Positions 1 through 6,001 of a DNA stretch of 7,725 nucleotides are shown piece after piece. Position 1 is the first letter of the stretch; every line of letters begins with the position of its first letter. The notes under the pieces are model-generated. The model worked only from the letters and a program-made list of their open reading frames with translations, searched no databases and had not been told where the DNA came from. The position numbers and the translations under genes were made by a program. Origin of the DNA: JBEIJQ01 sp040380145 (GTDB taxonomy: Bacteria > Bacteroidota > Bacteroidia > Chitinophagales > Saprospiraceae); NCBI GenBank assembly GCA_040380145.1, contig JBEIJQ010000143.1, positions 1 to 7,725 on the forward strand. Reading direction: 5' to 3'.

Positions 1-273
1 GCCGACGTTGCAGTCGCCTCGGATTGGTTCAAAGCTTTTCCCAACCCCTCCGACGGGCTTTTCTGGATCCGTTTGGAAAATGGCGCGACGGGAAATTGGA
101 GCGTGGAATTGCGCAACGATCTGGGTCAAGTGGTGCAGGCGTACCGCAACTTGTCGGAAACACTCTTCGCGGTCCCGCGCAACGGATTGCCGGCCGGGAT
201 GTATTCCCTCACCGTCCGTTTCGACGATCGCCCGTTTGCGCCTTTGACCAAACGGGTGGTGCTGGTGGATTAG
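1..273 (+). CDS. C-terminal end of a secreted protein with type IX secretion sorting domain (5' truncated)
   Basis: Frame 1 is open from the window edge to a TAG at 271-273, giving the last 90 residues of a longer protein. The visible part has the layout of the Por secretion system C-terminal sorting domain. It begins with a PNPSDGLFWI segment (about residues 14-23), typical of the PNP start of this domain. A LRNDLGQVV strand and turn follow, then LPAGMYSLTV near residues 63-72, then a basic final strand ending KRVVLVD. In this family the domain is recognised by the type IX secretion machinery of Bacteroidota after Sec export; it is usually cleaved, and the protein is released or anchored to the cell surface. 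The passenger domain lies outside the window, so its activity is unknown. The stop overlaps the stop of the convergent ABC gene by four bases. Family assignment is by motif recognition only. Confidence 0.85.
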   Translation, partial: ADVAVASDWFKAFPNPSDGLFWIRLENGATGNWSVELRNDLGQVVQAYRNLSETLFAVPRNGLPAGMYSLTVRFDDRPFAPLTKRVVLVD

Positions 274-2042
274 CCCCGCCCACGGATCTTTCCGCCCGGA
301 ACGGAAGCGATCAGTTGCTTCGTGTATTCGCTCCGGGGATTTTCGTAGAGCTCGTCCGCTGGGGCGAGCTCTACTGTTTTTCCCCCCTGCATCACCATCA
401 CGCGGTCGCTCATCAGCCTGACCACACTGAGGTCGTGGGAAATGAACAGGTAGGTCAGCCCGAACTGCTCCCGCAGGTCCATGAGCAGGTTCAGCACCTG
501 CGCTTGGACCGACACATCGAGGGCCGACACGGATTCGTCGCACACCAAAAAACGCGGCTTCAGCGCCAAGGCGCGGGCGATGCAGATCCGCTGCCGCTGT
601 CCGCCCGAAAATTCATGGGGATAACGGCGGTAGTGCTTTTCTTCCAGCCCCACGGTCCGCAGCAGTTCGATGGCCCGGGCACGGCATTCCTCGCGGCCCG
701 GGTACAGCCCGTGGACGATCATCGGCTCGGCTATCGCGGCCCCCACTGTCATGCGGGGGTTGAGACTGGAGTAGGGGTCTTGGAAAACGATCTGTGCCTT
801 TCGGCGAAATTCCGTGAGGGCCTTTCCGGTGGTTTCCCGAACGGGGCGCCCCTCGAACAGGACTTGGCCGGAATGGACCGGCACCAAGTTGAGCACGGCC
901 CGGCCGAGGGTCGTTTTGCCACAGCCGGATTCGCCCACCAGACCCAGCGTTTCCCCTTCACGGATGTCGAACGATACTTCGTCCACCGCTTTGGTGAACG
1001 ACCGGGCACGACCCCAAAAATCGGTTTGGGCGGGATACCACACGCACAACTTGTCCACGCCGAGCAGTACGGGCTTTGTTTCTATTTCGGCCGCCCGGGC
1101 GGCGGTTTCCGCGCGGGAAACCACCCGTGCGTCGAGGGCCGAGCGGACGGACATTTCTTTTTCTCCGAAAACTGTTTTGCCCGACGCATCCACCTCGCTC
1201 GACATGAAATCGGCCACCACGGGCAAGCGCCGTAAACGCCGGTCGAGCGGTGGCCTACAGGCCAACAGCCCCTTGGTGTAGGGGTGCTGGGGGGCTTCGA
1301 AAATTTGTTCGACCGGGCCTTCTTCCACCACCTCGCCACGGTGCATCACCACCGCTCGATCGGCCACCGAGCGGATCACGCCGAGGTCGTGCGAGATGAA
1401 CAGGATGGAGGTGCCGTGGGCCTCGCGGAGTTCGACGAGCAGCTCCAAAATGGTTTTTTGGACCGTGACATCCAGTGCCGTCGTGGGTTCGTCGGCGATC
1501 AGCAGCCGGGGATTGCACGAAAGCGCCATCGCGATCATCACGCGCTGCTTTTGCCCACCCGACAGTTGGTGTGGATAGGAACGGTACATGCGCTCCGGTT
1601 GGGGCAGGCGCACCTGCTCGAACCATTCGAGGGTGCGCGCGCGGGCTTGTTCACGAGAAAGTTGCAGGTGCAGGCGCAGTGCTTCGGCCACTTGTTCGCC
1701 ACAGGTGAAAACCGGGTTGAGCGAGGTCATCGGTTCTTGGAAGACCATCGCGATCGAACGCCCCCGGTAGCGGCGCATGTCTTTTTCGGCAAGTCGCAGC
1801 AGATCCACGGGCGGCTCGTCGGGCGCGGGCGCGAACAGGATCTCGCCGCCCGTCAAAAGGGCAGGAGGCGATTGGAGCAGGCGCATCACCGAGAGCGCCG
1901 TGACCGATTTGCCCGAACCGGATTCCCCCACGATGCCCACCGTTTCGCCGGCCCCGACATCGAACGATACGCCCCTGACCGCCGGAGCGGTTCCCTCCTC
2001 CGATCTGAAATCGACCTTCAATTGGCGAACGGACAGCAGCAC
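270..2042 (-). CDS. Fused dual-ATPase subunit of a dipeptide/oligopeptide-type ABC transporter
   Basis: This 590-residue protein carries two complete nucleotide-binding domains and would power peptide-type (Dpp/Opp/Yej-like) uptake from the cytoplasmic face of the membrane. Domain 1 has Walker A GESGSGKS (39-46), Q-loop Q102, signature LSGGQ (160-164), Walker B ending DEP (184-186) and H-loop H218. An oligopeptide-transporter HPYT tail follows at 253-256. A poorly conserved linker spans about 280-325. Domain 2 has GESGCGKT (370-377), Q421, FSGGQ (478-482), Walker B ending CDES (501-504) and H536. All catalytic positions are present in both halves, so both sites should hydrolyse ATP. The start is GTG at 2042; no Shine-Dalgarno sequence is visible. 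It lies 16 nt after phoU and is probably co-transcribed with it. The permease and binding-protein genes are not in the window, so the substrate (di- or oligopeptide, glutathione, microcin-like peptide) cannot be fixed. Confidence 0.93.
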   Translation of the reverse strand: MLLSVRQLKVDFRSEEGTAPAVRGVSFDVGAGETVGIVGESGSGKSVTALSVMRLLQSPPALLTGGEILFAPAPDEPPVDLLRLAEKDMRRYRGRSIAMVFQEPMTSLNPVFTCGEQVAEALRLHLQLSREQARARTLEWFEQVRLPQPERMYRSYPHQLSGGQKQRVMIAMALSCNPRLLIADEPTTALDVTVQKTILELLVELREAHGTSILFISHDLGVIRSVADRAVVMHRGEVVEEGPVEQIFEAPQHPYTKGLLACRPPLDRRLRRLPVVADFMSSEVDASGKTVFGEKEMSVRSALDARVVSRAETAARAAEIETKPVLLGVDKLCVWYPAQTDFWGRARSFTKAVDEVSFDIREGETLGLVGESGCGKTTLGRAVLNLVPVHSGQVLFEGRPVRETTGKALTEFRRKAQIVFQDPYSSLNPRMTVGAAIAEPMIVHGLYPGREECRARAIELLRTVGLEEKHYRRYPHEFSGGQRQRICIARALALKPRFLVCDESVSALDVSVQAQVLNLLMDLREQFGLTYLFISHDLSVVRLMSDRVMVMQGGKTVELAPADELYENPRSEYTKQLIASVPGGKIRGRG

Positions 2043-2058
2043 GGGCCGGCAGCGGAGA

Positions 2059-2721
2059 TCAGTCCTTGGCCTTGTGCTTCAGCACTTTGGCCTCGATGAA
2101 AAAAATCGTGTCCTCGGCGATGTTCTTGGTCAGGTCGCCGATGCGCTCCACTTTGCGCATAGTGGAAAAGAGGTTGAGGTAACGCTCGGCGTTGTCGGGA
2201 TCTTTGCGCAGCGCTTCGCTGATGATCCGGCCCGAATCCCGGTTGATGGCGTTCAGCATCGTGTCTTTGCCGAAGATCAGGCGCGCCAGTTTGGTATCCT
2301 CGAAATTGAAGGCGTGGACGGCATCGTCCAGCATCGAGATGCTGGTGTCGAACATTTCCCGGAACCGCAGCTCGGCGAGCAGTTCGTCCGAAAACGGCGT
2401 TTTCACGATGGCCACGGTACGGGCCACCCCGCAGGCGTGGTCGCCGATGCGCTCCAAATGGTTGATGATCTTGAGGGAGGCCAGCACGAAGCGCAGATCG
2501 ATGGCCACGGGATGGAACAGCGCAAAGATCTTTTCGCATTCCCGGTCGATGGCCAATTCGGTGGCGTTCACATGGTTTTCGTAGTGGTTGATCTCTTCGG
2601 CCAAGGTGGCGTCCATCTGCATGAAGGCGTCCTTGGATTTGGCCAACTGGCTGCGCACGAGGTGCATCGCGTCGATGGTGTGGTCTTTCAACTCCTGCAG
2701 CTTGATGTTCAATTGACTCAT
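2059..2721 (-). CDS. phoU: PhoU-family phosphate signalling protein
   Basis: The 220-residue product is an all-helical PhoU protein, a cytoplasmic negative regulator that in studied bacteria links the Pst phosphate transporter to PhoR/PhoB signalling and restrains phosphate uptake. The family is built from two three-helix bundles, each with an E-xxx-D metal-cluster motif. Here these are ERIGD at 90-94 (E90, D94) and ERIGD at 192-196 (E192, D196). The length is close to that of the usual family member. The start is the ATG at 2721, giving MSQLNIKLQEL; the frame stays open further upstream to 3063, but that stretch is low-complexity and runs through the divergent promoter and into rsmE, so it was rejected. 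No pst or phoR/phoB gene is visible. The next gene downstream, 16 nt away, is a peptide-type ABC ATPase. The leader carries a T7-CCC-A8 dyad ending eight bases before the ATG. Confidence 0.93.
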   Translation of the reverse strand: MSQLNIKLQELKDHTIDAMHLVRSQLAKSKDAFMQMDATLAEEINHYENHVNATELAIDRECEKIFALFHPVAIDLRFVLASLKIINHLERIGDHACGVARTVAIVKTPFSDELLAELRFREMFDTSISMLDDAVHAFNFEDTKLARLIFGKDTMLNAINRDSGRIISEALRKDPDNAERYLNLFSTMRKVERIGDLTKNIAEDTIFFIEAKVLKHKAKD

Positions 2722-2870
2722 GGTTCGACTTTTTTTTGGGAAAAAAAGAAAAAAAATTTCGGGGAAAAGCCCGCTCTGCGGAAGTTTTCGCCGCAAATTA
2801 CGATTTCTGCCGTTCGGGGCGGAAATTTGCGTTTCTTTTCCCCGCTTTTTCACCCAAAAAAAATTGCCCC
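2722..2870. promoter_or_regulatory. Divergent phoU/rsmE control region with nested dyads
   Basis: This 149-bp gap separates the phoU start from the rsmE start, so it must hold both promoters unless one gene is read from farther away. The arms CGCAAATT (2792-2799) and AATTTGCG (2824-2831) are perfect inverted repeats. Inside them ATTTCTGCC (2803-2811) and GGCGGAAAT (2818-2826) form a nine-pair stem with one T-G wobble and a six-base loop. Each outer arm contains a sequence near the Bacteroidota -7 box TAnnTTTG: TAATTTG toward phoU (one spacer base short) and GAAATTTG toward rsmE (one mismatch). Two promoters sharing one operator is therefore possible, but no -33 element is clear. The role is inferred. 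Confidence 0.45.
2729..2748 (-). repeat. T-tract/A-tract inverted repeat in the phoU leader
   Basis: On the phoU strand this reads T7, CCC, then A8, flanked by C and G. The arms pair over eight bases around a four-base loop. It ends eight bases before the phoU ATG, so it lies within the likely 5' leader. Similar T-loop-A arrangements precede rsmE, the RT gene and the possible gene at 7696. The function is unknown; it could be a weak hairpin, bent DNA, or simply a way to keep the start region unstructured. Confidence 0.5.
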
Positions 2871-3599
2871 GTGCAGCTTTTTTACCTGCCCGATCTCGTC
2901 CTGTCCGATCCCAAACTGCCCGCGGCGGAATGGCAACACGCCCAGAAATCGCTCCGCCTCCGCCCGGGCGATCCGTTTTGGGCCACCGACGGAAAAGGTC
3001 ATCTGGCCGCTTGCCGTCTGGGGGAAATGCCGCCGCCCAACAAGAAAAACCGCGGCGAGCCACCCGCTTGCCCCGTGACGGTGGATTCCGTGACCTTCCG
3101 CCCCAGACCCGAAGCGGGTCTGCACCTGGCCGTGGCCGTGACCAAAAATCCGGAGCGCATGGACTGGCTCGTCGAAAAAGCGGTCGAACTGGGCCTGGCC
3201 GCTTTCACGCCCTTGGTGACCAAGCGGACCGAAAAAGCCACTGTGAAACTGGAACGGCTACAAAACCTCGCGGTTTCGGCGATGAAACAAAGCCAACAGG
3301 TCTGGCTGCCGGAAATCTCCGGCCCGCTGGATTTCGACAAGTGGCTGTCCTCCGCGCCCACGGGCGACGGGTTCATCGCCCATTGCCTGCCCGAAAACGG
3401 CCCCTTCTTGGGGCATTGTTTTTCCGCCCGCCGATCGGCCACCGTGCTGATCGGTCCGGAAGGGGACTTCACGCCCGAGGAGGTGGCCGGGGCGCTCGAG
3501 GCCGGTTATCGCGCCGTGGGATTGGGCGAAAACCGCCTCCGCACCGAAACCGCGGCCCTGTACGCCGCCGCGCTGTTCGCGGCTTCCCGCAACGGCTGA
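2871..3599 (+). CDS. rsmE: 16S rRNA (uracil1498-N3)-methyltransferase
   Basis: RsmE uses S-adenosylmethionine to methylate N3 of U1498 in helix 44 of 16S rRNA, at the decoding centre. The 242-residue product fits the family length. It starts with the PUA-like N-terminal domain (MQLFYLPDL, then WATDGKG near residues 42-48). The SPOUT trefoil-knot domain follows. MKQSQQVWLPEI in mid-protein is characteristic, as is IGPEGDF (194-200), and LGENRLRTETAA (218-229) forms the knot and cofactor pocket. The start chosen is GTG at 2871, because MQLFYLPDL matches the usual beginning of Bacteroidota RsmE. An in-frame ATG at 2736 would add 45 low-complexity residues covering the divergent promoter. An A8 run preceded by T5 lies just upstream of the GTG. 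It is the first gene of a plus-strand rsmE-folK-smpB run. Confidence 0.94.
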   Translation: MQLFYLPDLVLSDPKLPAAEWQHAQKSLRLRPGDPFWATDGKGHLAACRLGEMPPPNKKNRGEPPACPVTVDSVTFRPRPEAGLHLAVAVTKNPERMDWLVEKAVELGLAAFTPLVTKRTEKATVKLERLQNLAVSAMKQSQQVWLPEISGPLDFDKWLSSAPTGDGFIAHCLPENGPFLGHCFSARRSATVLIGPEGDFTPEEVAGALEAGYRAVGLGENRLRTETAALYAAALFAASRNG

Positions 3600-3639
3600 A
3601 TCTTTTGCCTGCCCGGGCGTCGGTTCCGTTTCTCCATCG

Positions 3640-3647
3640 TACCTTCG
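3640..3647 (+). promoter_or_regulatory. Candidate -7 promoter box for folK
   Basis: TACCTTCG matches seven of the eight positions implied by the Bacteroidota -7 consensus TAnnTTTG (one T-to-C change). It is followed by CAGC and then the folK ATG at 3652. With the usual spacing, transcription would begin at or within a base or two of the start codon, giving a leaderless or almost leaderless mRNA. No convincing -33 element is seen at the expected distance. folK could also be reached by read-through from rsmE, 52 nt upstream. Confidence 0.4.
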
Positions 3648-3651
3648 CAGC

Positions 3652-4140
3652 ATGAAGAACGGAATTTTCGTTGCCCTCGGCGCCAATCTCGGCGATCGGT
3701 CGGCCCAATTGCGGACCGCTATCCAAAAAATTTCGGCCCGGGGCATCAGCGTCCTGTCCCGCTCCGGCGTGTACGAGACCGAACCGTGGGGAAACCGCGA
3801 CCAGCCGGCCTACCTCAACCAGGTGATCCAAGTGGCCACGGCCCTCACGCCCCCGCAATTGATGGAGGTCTTGCTGGAAATCGAACGGGAAATGGGCCGC
3901 GACCGCTCCGCCGAAAAGCGCAACGCCCCGCGAACGATGGACTTGGATCTGTTGTTCTACCACCAACAGGTCCTGCGCACCCCCGCGCTCACTTTGCCGC
4001 ATCCCAGGCTGCACGAAAGGAACTTTGTGCTGTATCCGTTGGTTGAAGTGGCCGAGCCTTTCGAGCATCCCGTCCTGAAAAAAACGGTGGGCGATCTGCT
4101 CTGGGTCTGCAAAGATCCCTCCGAAGTCATTCTTTTGTAG
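3652..4140 (+). CDS. folK: 2-amino-4-hydroxy-6-hydroxymethyldihydropteridine diphosphokinase (HPPK)
   Basis: FolK transfers pyrophosphate from ATP to 6-hydroxymethyl-7,8-dihydropterin, the step before dihydropteroate synthase in folate synthesis; it acts in the cytosol. The 162-residue length is normal for a single-domain HPPK. The motifs appear in family order: ALGANLGDR (8-16), YETEPWG (41-47), YLNQV (54-58), MGRDR (81-85), NAPRTMDLDLL (91-101) and LPHPRLHERNFVLYPL (115-130). D97 and D99 correspond to the two aspartates that hold the magnesium ions. There is no fusion to FolB or FolP, unlike in some bacteria. The ATG at 3652 is supported because the first strand begins immediately (NGIFVALG). 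It lies 52 nt after rsmE and 10 nt before smpB, so folK and smpB are almost certainly co-transcribed. Confidence 0.96.
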   Translation: MKNGIFVALGANLGDRSAQLRTAIQKISARGISVLSRSGVYETEPWGNRDQPAYLNQVIQVATALTPPQLMEVLLEIEREMGRDRSAEKRNAPRTMDLDLLFYHQQVLRTPALTLPHPRLHERNFVLYPLVEVAEPFEHPVLKKTVGDLLWVCKDPSEVILL

Positions 4141-4150
4141 CGACAAACCT

Positions 4151-4588
4151 ATGGAAATCAAGAATCGGCGCTCGCGCTTTGAATACCACATCTCGGCCAC
4201 TTTCACGGCCGGCCTCGTGCTCACCGGCACGGAGGTGAAGTCCGTCCGGGATGCCAAGGCGGGGCTGGTGGATTCGTACTGCTACTTTTTCAAGGACGAA
4301 CTGTACGTGAAGAACATGTACATCGCCGAATACAAGCTCGGCACACACAACAACCACGATCCACGGCGCCTGCGCAAGCTCCTGCTCAACCGCAGCGAAC
4401 TCAAAAAATTGGGCACCAAGGTGAAAGAACGCGGTTTTACCATCGTTCCCCTGCGGTTGTTCATCAGCGAAACCGGTCTGATCAAGTTGGAAATCGGCTT
4501 GGCCCAGGGCAAAAAGACCTACGACAAGCGTCAGTCGATCAAAAACAAGGACCTCAAGCGGGAAATGGACCGGGCCGACAAAGGGTAG
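4151..4588 (+). CDS. smpB: SsrA-binding protein SmpB
   Basis: SmpB binds the tRNA-like part of tmRNA (SsrA) and carries it into stalled ribosomes for trans-translation. The 145-residue product shows the SmpB beta-barrel and tail. TGTEVKSVRDAKAGLVDSYC (25-44) is the strongest signature. HNNHDPRRLRKLLL (66-79) and RGFTIVPLRLFIS (94-106) follow, then LAQGKKTYDKRQSIKNKD (117-134), which leads into the C-terminal tail that occupies the mRNA channel. The tail is short, ending RADKG, but includes the YDKR region. ATG 4151 gives MEIKNRRSRFEYHI, the expected N-terminus for Bacteroidota homologues. The gene follows folK by 10 nt and ends 19 nt from the convergent RT gene. No tmRNA gene is seen in the window. 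Confidence 0.97.
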   Translation: MEIKNRRSRFEYHISATFTAGLVLTGTEVKSVRDAKAGLVDSYCYFFKDELYVKNMYIAEYKLGTHNNHDPRRLRKLLLNRSELKKLGTKVKERGFTIVPLRLFISETGLIKLEIGLAQGKKTYDKRQSIKNKDLKREMDRADKG

Positions 4589-4607
4589 GGGAGCGGTGGG
4601 CCCGCGA

Positions 4608-5741
4608 TCAGGTGACCAATGCCTCTTGGCCGACCAATCTGGCCAGGCGTCCTTTCAGGAGGCGGTACCGTTCGCTTTCGCCCGACACCATTTTCAAATA
4701 GGCCAATCGCCCCTGCAGCCAATCCGACAGGGCTGGCGGTCGCTCTCCGTACCGATGGTTCAATACGCTGCGGCTTCGTCGGGCAAAGTAGTAGTTGGCC
4801 CTCGGATAACCGTATTCTTCCCACAGGTACAGCCATTTGCGGAGCGATTTCAAGTACGGTCGCCCCACGCTCGGCCGTTCGTTCACGGTCAGTCCCGTGA
4901 CGATTTTCCGGTACCCGTCGCTCTGCAGGCGGGTTTTGCCCTCGTTGATCCGGAAATTTCCCCGCGCGATGATGCGTTGCAGGGCCGTCCAAAAAATCCC
5001 GTTCGGTTGGTAGATCCGATGCATCGAACTGAAGGTGATGTCGTCGGCGTACCGTGAATAAACTGCCCCGTGACGGCGCGCGAGTCTCGTCAGGTCGCGG
5101 TCCAAGCGCTGGCAGACCAGATTGCTCAGCACTGGAGAGGTGGGAGCGCCCTGCGGCAGTACGTTGCGGTGCTGGATGCGGATGCACCCGTCCGGCGAGA
5201 TGCGCTCCACCGGCAGTTCCACGCAACAGATAGCGGCCACGGCGTTGGCCACCGGCAGGAGGCCCCGGTCGCGGTTCCAATGGAAGGGATGGGTCTGCAG
5301 CCGTCCCCAGATCCGGGCCTGGTCAATGGACGGAAAAAAATCTTTCAAGTCGAGGTTGAGGACAAAAAATTTGCCCGCGTGCCTCCATGCGTTGTCCACC
5401 ACGGAGGTCCGGGGCAGAAAAGCCGTGGCCGCCGGATGTGGATCGGCCAACGCCCGCAGGATCCGGGCCACGCAGCGCTGCAGGATTTTGAGCCGCGGCT
5501 GCGGGGCATGGATCGTCCGCGTGCCGCCCGATTTTTTGCGGATCGAAAACGGTCGGTAGGCGGCGTGCAGGTGCCGGGGGATCGTGTAGTAATTGAACTG
5601 CTTCATCGATATGGGCGCGCCCAAAGGCATGATCGCCCGCTTGACGAGGTTCACCACTTCCAGAAAATCTTCCTTGGACCGCATTTTTTCACACGCCGAA
5701 CGGATGGATGCGTCCAGCATTTTGTCCGGTTGGTTTTCCAT
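4608..5741 (-). CDS. Retron reverse transcriptase
   Basis: The 377-residue protein is a retron-type reverse transcriptase, expected to prime on the 2'-OH of a guanosine in its own ncRNA and make branched RNA-DNA (msDNA). Residues 1-45 form a helical N-terminus. The finger region has SIRKKSGGTRTIHAP (66-80). NAWRH (117-121) is the retron-specific NAxxH motif, directly before motif A, LNLDLKDFFPSI (128-139), with the probable catalytic D131. Motif B is LPQGAPTSPVLSN (195-207). YADD (231-234) supplies the two other catalytic aspartates. NEGKT lies at 266-270, and VTGLTVN (281-287) contains the retron VTG motif. The remaining 90 residues look like the RNA-binding thumb, with no added effector domain. 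There is no group II maturase or endonuclease domain. ATG 5741 lies 22 nt after the predicted ncRNA. Similar RTs seem common in Bacteroidota (from memory). No effector gene follows it; smpB converges instead. Confidence 0.92.
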   Translation of the reverse strand: MENQPDKMLDASIRSACEKMRSKEDFLEVVNLVKRAIMPLGAPISMKQFNYYTIPRHLHAAYRPFSIRKKSGGTRTIHAPQPRLKILQRCVARILRALADPHPAATAFLPRTSVVDNAWRHAGKFFVLNLDLKDFFPSIDQARIWGRLQTHPFHWNRDRGLLPVANAVAAICCVELPVERISPDGCIRIQHRNVLPQGAPTSPVLSNLVCQRLDRDLTRLARRHGAVYSRYADDITFSSMHRIYQPNGIFWTALQRIIARGNFRINEGKTRLQSDGYRKIVTGLTVNERPSVGRPYLKSLRKWLYLWEEYGYPRANYYFARRSRSVLNHRYGERPPALSDWLQGRLAYLKMVSGESERYRLLKGRLARLVGQEALVT

Positions 5742-5763
5742 TTTTTTTGTTTTTGTGCAAAAA

Positions 5764-5777
5764 AGGTAAAATGCCCG
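5764..5777 (-). repeat. Retron a2 arm (3' inverted repeat)
   Basis: On the RT strand this reads CGGGCATTTTACCT. It is the exact reverse complement of the 14-nt arm at 5984-5997; pairing stops at both outer and inner edges. It ends 22 nt before the RT start codon. In known retrons the a1/a2 duplex brings the priming guanosine next to the cDNA template and is needed for msDNA synthesis. Confidence 0.8.
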
Positions 5778-5983
5778 TTGGGATTTTCTTTGTTTTTGTT
5801 TGGTTGGAAAAAGCCTTCGATCGAGGGATTCGAGGCGTGGCCTGAACGTCCGAAACTTCTTTCGGCCAGTTCTGTGCCGGTCGTCGGGTCATCCCGTCCG
5901 ACCCTTCCGCTGCCGGGACCAACCCCGCAGCTGCCCGCCGGTTCTTGCTTTTGGAGCAACAGCGGGCATGTTCAAATTCTTGC

Positions 5984-5997
5984 CGGGCATTTTACCT
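5984..5997 (-). repeat. Retron a1 arm (5' inverted repeat)
   Basis: On the RT strand this reads AGGTAAAATGCCCG. It is perfectly complementary to the arm at 5764-5777, 206 bp away. It begins five bases after a consensus -7 promoter box, so it should form the very 5' end of the transcript, as in described retrons. Its last seven bases, ATGCCCG, recur at 5963-5969 in the first msr hairpin. Confidence 0.8.
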
Positions 5998-6001
5998 AAC
6001 A

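Larger units (their letters stand above)
5764..5997 (-). ncRNA. Predicted retron msr-msd non-coding RNA
   Basis: This 234-nt segment sits just upstream of the RT gene on the same strand, where retron ncRNAs lie. Its ends are perfect 14-nt complementary arms (a1 5984-5997, a2 5764-5777). Reading 5' to 3' on the minus strand there are five hairpins. (1) 5932-5968: seven-pair stem TGCCCGC/GCGGGCA with an inner TTGCT/AGCAA stem. (2) 5909-5931: GCTGC-GGG paired with CCC-GCAGC, one bulged G. (3) 5879-5903: GGTCG/CGACC, then CGGG/CCCG closed by an ATGA loop. (4) 5839-5878: GGC/GCC, GAAC/GTTC, then CCGAAA/TTTCGG closed by GAAG. (5) 5813-5836: GCCT-CGA paired with TCG-AGGC, one bulge. An unstructured A-rich stretch (5778-5812) leads to a2 and would template the first cDNA bases. 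The guanosine at or next to the 3' end of a1 (5983-5984) is the likely branch site. No good ORF covers the segment. The msr/msd boundary is inferred and not fixed. Confidence 0.78.

Noticed and set aside
501..560. CDES rather than CDEP in the second Walker B of the ABC ATPase as a sign of inactivation
   Set aside because: The catalytic glutamate is present, and the position after it tolerates serine in this subfamily (general knowledge). Coordinates given here are residues 501-504 of the protein, encoded near 530-542.
24..1235. Plus-strand open frame of 403 codons opposite the ABC gene
   Set aside because: It is the antisense shadow of the GC-rich ABC ATPase, whose minus-strand product has all motifs in order; the plus-strand product resembles nothing.
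2736..2870. N-terminal extension of RsmE from the ATG at 2736
   Set aside because: The extension is lysine/phenylalanine-rich and covers the dyads; the family N-terminus begins at the GTG at 2871.
2059..3063. Long version of PhoU starting at 3063
   Set aside because: The extra 114 residues are low-complexity, overlap rsmE on the other strand and cross the divergent promoter; PhoU homology begins at 2721.
4608..5741. RT as part of a diversity-generating retroelement or a group II intron
   Set aside because: No template/variable repeat pair or accessory gene is present, no maturase or endonuclease domain follows the RT, and the NAxxH and VTG motifs together with the a1/a2 arms point to a retron.
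5742..5763. T-tract/A-tract next to the RT start as an intrinsic terminator of the ncRNA
   Set aside because: There is no GC-rich stem, and the RT needs to be read from the same promoter; it fits better as the leader motif seen before other genes.
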